A stretch of 64,000 bases of DNA from Sanguinoderma infundibulare. Its lineage: Eukaryota > Basidiomycota > Agaricomycetes > Polyporales > Polyporaceae. The stretch's first letter is position 1. Each line of letters starts with the position of its first letter. The translations under genes were made by a program, and so were the position numbers. A model generated the notes under the pieces. The model was not told where the DNA came from and did not search any database. It worked only from the letters and a program-made list of their open reading frames with translations. The stretch covers positions 2,356,001-2,420,000 of the forward strand of contig JAVLRN010000008.1 in the NCBI GenBank assembly GCA_032821775.1, read 5' to 3'. This document shows, in pieces, positions 57,473-64,000 of this stretch.

Positions 57473-60400
57473 TCACAAACACCACCCAATGGCGCTCCCG
57501 ACATCCCGCAACGGCCGATTCTCCGACAGCGTCAGCGCAAAGCACAGACACTCCCGCTCCCGATCCTTCCTGCCCTGCAGCCCGTACATCTTCCCCAGGA
57601 AGTACCACGCCTCTGGCACGTCCCACCCCGCGCCCTTCGTGAGCTCGGAGAGCAGGCCGACGGCGAGGTCGACGTTGTCGCGGTCTGTGGGCTCCAGACG
57701 GTCCTTGGCCTTCGAGCAGTTCTGTGCGGACGCTAGGTATATGCGGCAAAGGTGAATCGTTGCGGAAACGTCGTTTGGTGCGATGAACAGCGCCTTCTGG
57801 AAGCAGTCCAGGGCGCGACGATCGTCGTCGAGGGCGAGGTGGTAGAGCCCAAGCTGCACACGTTGCGTCAGCGCCACTAGAACAGACAATGATCCCACGA
57901 CGATTTACCTGTACCCAAACAGCAGGGTTGTTCTCATCGCGCACCTCCGCCTCTTGGATGGCACCCCTTGCCTGTTCGATTTTGCCTAACCTCCGGAACG
58001 TCGCAGACGACATGAGCCAGAGGTTGCTCAGCAACCGTCGATCTTTCGCCGCCCTGGCCTTCTGCCGGGGAATCGTCGACGTCGGTTCAGGCGGAGGAAG
58101 CGAAGGTGGCGGTGGCGGCGCTTCAGAGTTCGCAAGGTCGATCTGAGAAGCCACGTAGATGCTCAAATGCTGGCGCAAGTGGATCGAGGAAGCCTGGAAC
58201 GGCGTGTGCTCATCCAGAATGCCACTGAAATCTGCAGAACGGTCAGTCCAGTTCCAGTTGCAATACGATACGCGTCGTCGACGGAGCAAACGCTAACCTG
58301 GTGCCGAGTTCGACCGCTTGAGGTGTCCGCTGTGTTGCCTCCCGACGTGCTGGACGTTGTGCCCGATCTTCTTCGAGATCGTCGTGACGCGCGCGCGGCC
58401 CTTGTGAACGCCGCTGATGAATACCTCCCGTACCTTCTTGCCCTTATTGCGACCAGTGTCGACGGACAGGCGCGACTTTTCAGACGGCAGACCGTCCCGA
58501 GCGGGAGCGGGTGCAGCTTGATGGTCGCCGTTGACCCGTTCTTGAGAGTACGCAGGGCTCGGTCCCATAGGTGATGCGGGGGTGACCATGATCGGAATCG
58601 CGGGCTCAGGCACCGTGAGCAAGCTCTCAGGGTGTTCCTCGACCGGGGGGAACATGGGGGAAGACCGCATGATCTCCTGGCGCCCGCCGCCTGACAGTAA
58701 CGACGCAGGACGAATGTCTTGCGACCGTCTACTATCGATCGACATTCGCCCTAAAGACAATCGATTAGGCGAGCGCAACGAAGTAAACAGAGCCACGTAC
58801 GGTCATCGGCGCCCACTGGCCTCCGGTCAGAGAACCATTGGAACACGTCCACCCACTTCTCGCCAGTACCCTCCGGACCCTCGACGAACTCCGTCAAAGT
58901 GAGCTGTGTCATCCTGACTTGGAGTGCGTGCTCGAAGGCGTCCTGTCTGTTCAGAGCCGGACGGTCGACGTAGGGCTGGAGCAGAGACGCAGAGGATGGG
59001 ATCTCCGTCCATTCGGCCTCCAGTAACCTCACCGGAGGGCGAGGAGAAGGCGGATCCTCCGACTCATCAGTAACAAGCACATGACCGTTGGTTCTCGGCG
59101 AGGAAGGGCCAGATAAGTTGACCCCATTGGGAGAAGCGTGACCATTGCCCGACATGCCGTCGGGCTCGTCATCGGCGATATCGGCGTCCCCAACGCTCAG
59201 GCCCATATCAAGCACTTCCTTCGCCGCGGGCCAATCGCCCGACGCAGTGAGCAAAAGACCAAGCAGGTGCCAGTGCCGCGCCTCAGAAGGGTCCCCTTCG
59301 ACAGCGGCGCGAGCATGTACGACTGCAGTCTGTACATCTTGCGACGCGCCTGGACGAACATATGCAAGAGCGAGATGGTGGTGGGTGGAAGCGGTAGGAT
59401 GAGTTTCCAACGATGCGTTGAGCAATGCCAGCGAGTCATCGAAACGTGTTGTCCTCGTCCTTGGATCCTGCTCTGATGGCGATGATAAGCGGACGATGGG
59501 TCGTGATTATATCGACACCCTCACCTGTGTAGGCTGTAGCGACGTTCCAGATGGCCTCAGCCAACTGGACACTAGCGACGAGCACCTTGTCGTTCTCGTC
59601 CAGGCGCGTCTTTCCCTTCTCGAGCACCTCGCCCGCCTCACGCGCGTGTTCGATCGCCTTCCCGATGTCCTCCTCGCCCAGCGCCAGACGCGACAACATC
59701 CGTGAACCCAGGACACACGTCTGCACCCACAGCAAGTCCGAGTCGACATCCGCACCAGCACCAAACGCGTCGCTAGCCTCCGCGGTCTCGGTGCCTTCAG
59801 CCATATTGGCCTCGCGCGACTTGCTCACAATCTGTATGTACAGACGCAATGTCCGTCTCGCGAGCTCGGGATCACCGCCTACGTAGAACAGTCGGCTCAT
59901 ATGGCGGAATATCCGGAATGAGTTGAACGTGAGGCGCGTTGCCCACCACAGGACCTATTCGGATATTAAATTACGATGAGAATGGTTAATCTTCACACTC
60001 ACGTCGATGACCCATCCCGCGTACTCGCCAATGGCGCCATCCACCTCCCAAGCCGCGACACAAAGGTCGACCAGATCCTCCACCTTCCAATTCCGCTCGC
60101 CCGCTTTCGGGAACGTCGTGAAAACGCTCAGAATTGCCCTGTACTCCTGCACGACCGAGCGCGCAGTGCTCATCCACCGATGCGAACGCTCGGAGCCGGG
60201 TTTGGGCGGTGGCGCTGCGCGCGCACGAAGGATGAGGGCGCGGAGATGGAGAACCGCGATCGCTGAGCGTTGTTCCGGGCGGAAGAGGGGAGGCCAATGA
60301 CAGGAGCACGCGTGGTACTGCTGGAAGAGCTGCCAAAGAGAACCATTCCGCCCATCCATACGCGAGACGTCGCATAGCTGCGCACCGATGATGATGCCTC

Positions 60401-61375
60401 TCCGTAAAACGCGCTCCGCCCACCGCCACAGTTCGCGGTACTGAACGAAAGAGCTGCTATCAGACGTTGCGGGCGCAGAGAGTTGGGAGGTAGATGAGGG
60501 GACGGATGCCGGGATTTCCGCGATAGCACTGGTGATGATGCTAGATGCGAGTAGGTAGGTGGAAAACGCCTGCTCTGGGTCGTCGGCGCGCAGAATCTCG
60601 TAGGACATGCCTGCAAGGGAAGTATGAATGCATGTATGACGCTAGACACATACCATTCACCTACCCTTCACGCATATGCTCCGGATGCGCTCCACGGCAG
60701 ACCATGCCCGTCCTTCGTTGATGTCTGCTACTGACGTGGTCGATTGTCCAGACATAAAACTGCCTGTCCAAGAGGAAGAGAGAGAAGTGTCAGAGCTCGC
60801 CCCTGGGACGTGCAGCGTCGCAGCCGAGCGAGTGGTTCCGGTTGCAGAAGGGGTGGTGAAACCTTGCACGTCAGCCAGGTTCTTGACTTGCGACAAGTGT
60901 TCGAGACACTCGGACGGTCGGCGTAGCGCAAATGAATAGTACGCCAGCGCAGCTTTCGTGGACTTCGGGGCGACGGCATGTTAAAACAGCGTATTGACCA
61001 ACTCACTGGTTCACGTACATCGGAGCGACTCGCATCGAGCTGCATTAATGAGTCATACCCCGCCGTCGCCTCCGGTATCCTCTCTTCAGGCAACAAGCAC
61101 TCCTCTCCCAGCGATAATGGCCCTTGTGGCCCCAGGTCTCCGCCATCGAGGCTGGATGCATTAGCCGAAAGGAGGAGAGAGAGAGCTTGTGTTTGGGAAG
61201 CGAGCTCTGCGACGTCGGCATGCTCTGGGCTGTGCTTGATAAATTTGCGGATGAGCTCAGACCAGGAGACGGGGCTGAGGTGCCAGTCCTTCGCGGGTGT
61301 GCTTGCATCCCATTGCCCTGCGGTCAGAGCACATCGGAGCTGTCGCCAATAATGTTGAGGTCTTGCTTGAGCCAT
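57473..61375 (-). CDS. YPP1: Ypp1/TTC7-like TPR protein
   Basis: Many exons on the minus strand join into a protein of about 1100 residues. The N-terminus (QHYWRQLRCALTAGQWD, SWSELIRKFIKHSPEH) and the block YYSFALRRPSEC with HLSQVKNLADVQG fit fungal Ypp1 (cargo-transport protein). TPR-like helices occur throughout: HHHLALAYVRPG near 59375, HWHLLGLLLTASGDWPAAKE near 59275 and a last repeat set (LGLYHLALDDDRRALDCFQK, PEAWYFLGKMYGLQGRKD) near 57850-57560. A Ser/Pro-rich basic insert lies at 58293-58750. Ypp1/TTC7 helps hold the phosphatidylinositol 4-kinase Stt4 at the plasma membrane together with Efr3. Start and stop are clear; exact internal junctions were not all resolved. Confidence 0.85.
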
Positions 61376-62100
61376 GCGAAGACCCTCGAAACAAATCCTA
61401 GTACAGTGAGCACCAAAGCGACGACGAACAAGCCCGAGAACGAGGAAGGACGAGAGAGGGCAGCACGGGGAAGAGGAGGAGGAGGAGGCGGAGGACGAGG
61501 TCAGTTATTCGCGCGAACCCTAACCTTAGGCGTCCGATTACCTAAATGGGCTACTTCGGGTGATGGCGGCTAAAGTCGGCCCGGGGAGATGCAGATTCGA
61601 TGGTTAAATCGTGGTAGGACGAGAAAATGAAAGAGGTTTAGAGAAGAGTGCACATTTTCTTGCAGAGCACATCGTTTTGAGCATTTGAAATGCTTGGTGA
61701 TAATATCAGACGTGGTACATCCTGAACTGTCAACGGTGCGGCGGGGGTCGGGGTGCATTGGAACACCAGAAACTTTACTTACCTCCAGTGCTTAAGCTTA
61801 TATGAACAGTACGTATGGACCTACTTTGAAACAAGCATCATACCTAGTTTCAAGTAGTGCGATAGCTTGCAGCTGTAAACCGAGATCACGGGTGAGACAA
61901 GGCGTGGCCATAGCCGCCCGCATCCTTTGTCCTCGGATGAGCCACTCGCTGCCACTCGGCCCATGCCACTGCGCGGGAAACGAAATAGGTCTCTTCCACT
62001 TTCCACCACATACCAACACTCTTCCAGTCACCACCACCACCACCACCACCACCACTACCTATACCTTATCCCCTCATCACCACCTTCGCACTGAATCACG
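61376..62100. other. Shared upstream region of two divergent genes
   Basis: This 725-bp gap separates the starts of YPP1 (-) and the gene at 62101 (+). It includes a GA-rich stretch near 61465-61500 and a telomere-like AACCCTAACC at about 61518. Regulatory roles are untested. Confidence 0.45.
62029..62054 (+). repeat. (CAC)n microsatellite in 5' leader
   Basis: About eight to nine CAC/ACC repeats lie 50-70 nt upstream of the ATG at 62101, probably in the untranslated leader. Confidence 0.8.
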
Positions 62101-64000
62101 ATGTCATCTGCGACTCCCAAGAAGGCATCGGTACAGCCAGTGGCGAGTTTCCCGGTGGAGCTCCGGCAAATGATCATGGAAGACGGAAGGTTCGTAGACA
62201 TACCCAAGGACCTCCTCCGTCAACCACCCCCCAAACCTTCCGAGTTCCTCTACTTCCAACATTACTACGAGTCTCCTCCCTCCGAATTCCGAAAGGACCT
62301 CAAGGAATGCAAGACCACAGAGGACGCCATCAACCTCTTCGCCACCGAGTTCGAGAACATGCATGCCCTCATCTCCGGCTACATCAAGAGCCTTCTAGCC
62401 GTCGTCGCGCAGTTCGACGACGACCTCAAAGAAGTGCGCGAAGAACAAGAGTCACTCCGGATAAACTTCCACTTCAACCGCCGTCAACTCGATTACGAAG
62501 CCCAGATCCTCGGTCGGCTCACGTATGTACCCACACCTTCAAATCGAACTTGAACGGAGCGACTGACCTCCCCATGTAAAAGGCAAGGATACACCCTCCT
62601 CAAGGAGAAGGTCGACCTCAAGATCAGCAAGGGCGCCAGCCTCAGCAAACTCCCCAAGGTCATCAAGCCCCAGAACTGGATCCTCAATCCAGTCGAAGAC
62701 CCGCCAATGACGCCAGCGGAGAAGTCGACACGGGACAAGATAGCCGCACGCGCCATGCAGCACAAATACGAATGCTCTCTCGTTGAGGCAGCGGAAGCCA
62801 GGGGCAAAGAGAAGCAGATGGTCGACGAGCTCGCCTTCCCTCAGCTTCGCTCTTCCTTGTCCTCCAAGAAAGGAAAGGGCGTCGACAGGGGGAGCTATGC
62901 CGAGAGTTCTTCACGCACCCCCTTCGAGCCACGCGTCGTCGTGACAGTCGAAAAGCTCACAGAAGGGCTCGAGACGATGCGCGAGACGTTCCGCCGTGTC
63001 CAGGCGAAGACGGAACGCGAGTTGGAGGCCATGCGCTTCTATAGCACGGCGGCGAAGCAGGACATAATCGACTTTTGGATTCTCCAAGACCTCTTGGCCG
63101 ACAACACCGCTAAAGTTGGTAAAGAGACGAAGCATGTTCAGTACGTTCTCCATTATATGCTCTAATATACCAAAACTCACCGAACGGTCGACTGCAAGAC
63201 GTCAGCAGGCAGCCTATACCAACTGGGCTGAACGGCCGATTCAAGGAAACGGAGTCGCTACACACGCTTCCTCCGCTGCCAACGGCTCCTCCACACTACC
63301 CCCCTCGGTGAAGGGCTCGACGCCCGCTCACGCTTCGTCTTCATCTTCATCGATGCCCGCCCCATCCTCCTCTTCAAGTTCGTCTTCCCCAGAAGCCGCC
63401 GCTCCTCCATCAGCAAATGGCGTCCCCTCCAAAACCTCAGCGCCACAAGTCGTCACCCTCGGCTCGAACCCCCAAAACGCCCCAGTCCTCTCGGCCGGCT
63501 GCGCCTACGCCGTCTGCATCACGATGGAGCACAAAAAGCCTGTCGACGAGCTCACGCACGAAGAGGCGATCGCTCTGCTCAAGTCCCTCCCGCAGCGCCT
63601 CGAGTTCGTCCCGCAAGACGCCATCCAGGCCCTCGAGACTGACGAGGAGTTCGAAAAGCTGACGGAAAAGGAGGCGAAGGTCATGGATGCTCTGGACGGG
63701 TGGACGGACAAGTTCGAGGCTGGGCTTGGCGTGAACCTTCATCTCGACAGCGACTTCGTACTTCCCATCGTCCCCGAGACGCGGACGGAGTTCTACGAGG
63801 AGCGGGTCGAGGCCGCTGCACAGCCTGAGGGTGGGCCGTCCAAAAGTGGGGCCGCCGATGCAAGTTCGCCCATCAGGGATGCACGCTTGAACGGTGCAGC
63901 GACGGGTACTCCGTCAACCTCGAGGATGGTAGACGGGAAGAAGCAGTCGCAAAAGCGATCTAGAGAGTCCGCGACTGATGTCGATGCCGAGGGAGCGGGT
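62101..64000 (+). CDS. Hypothetical coiled-coil protein, 3' end outside window
   Basis: Exon 1 (62101-62522) and exon 2 (from 62583) join in phase. The N-terminal half is helical, with heptad-like stretches (DDLKEVREEQESLRINFHFN and ETMRETFRRVQAKTERELEA) that suggest coiled coils. After a low-complexity Ser/Pro/Ala linker at 63270-63420, a second helical region follows (DELTHEEAIALLKSLPQRL, DEEFEKLTEKEAKVMD). A basic stretch near the window edge (GKKQSQKRSRES) could be a nuclear signal. The junction after exon 2, near 63130-63210, does not close with the nearest GT donor, so it is uncertain. I do not recognise the family. Clean coding sequence and a proper leader suggest a conserved gene. Confidence 0.7.

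Noticed and set aside
57354..58289. 311-codon minus-strand ORF at the 3' end of YPP1
   Set aside because: It reads through an intron and changes to the wrong frame in the last exon; the TPR sequence continues in the other frame to 57473.
1..64000. CRISPR arrays, bacterial operons, tRNA or rRNA genes
   Set aside because: The DNA is fungal nuclear. No regularly spaced short repeats, no convincing tRNA A and B boxes and no rRNA-like stretch were found by eye.

Overview
The window reads as nuclear DNA of a filamentous basidiomycete, most likely a wood-decaying agaricomycete (Polyporales-like is a guess). Genes carry many introns of about 50-60 nt with GT..CTAAC/CTGAC..AG signals. They encode two AA9 lytic polysaccharide monooxygenases, HET-domain and F-box families, an adenylate-forming reductase and DUF6533-type receptors. 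Exon models below were joined by hand from splice signals, reading phase and paralogue comparison.

Left part (0-16 kb): a convergent pair made of a 7-TM protein (+) and a FAD monooxygenase (-), then a long nuclear-type ORF, a diverged tandem repeat and a broken HET gene. Middle (18-31 kb): a 15-exon adenylate-forming reductase (A-T-R), a Rim2-like mitochondrial carrier, a DUF6533 membrane protein, relics of a FAD monooxygenase and F-box genes, and a disordered protein behind a minisatellite. 31-47 kb: an apparently complete F-box/zinc-finger gene, F-box relics with an antisense scrap of an adenylate-forming reductase, two AA9 genes in tandem, a decayed short-chain dehydrogenase, a small secreted protein, a third FAD monooxygenase with an early stop, and another F-box tail. 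48-64 kb: an intact HET gene, a second copy of the 7-TM/monooxygenase pair, YPP1, and the 5' part of a coiled-coil gene.

The dominant theme is duplication and decay. A block of about 4.6 kb is present twice in the same orientation about 49.6 kb apart. The monooxygenase exists as two full copies, one truncated copy and one relic. HET exists as one intact and one dead copy, and F-box genes as one apparently complete copy and several fragments. Three monooxygenases, the reductase and the dead dehydrogenase would suit a small aromatic-acid or secondary-metabolite locus, but that link is inference. YPP1, the carrier and the last gene look like ordinary housekeeping or conserved genes.
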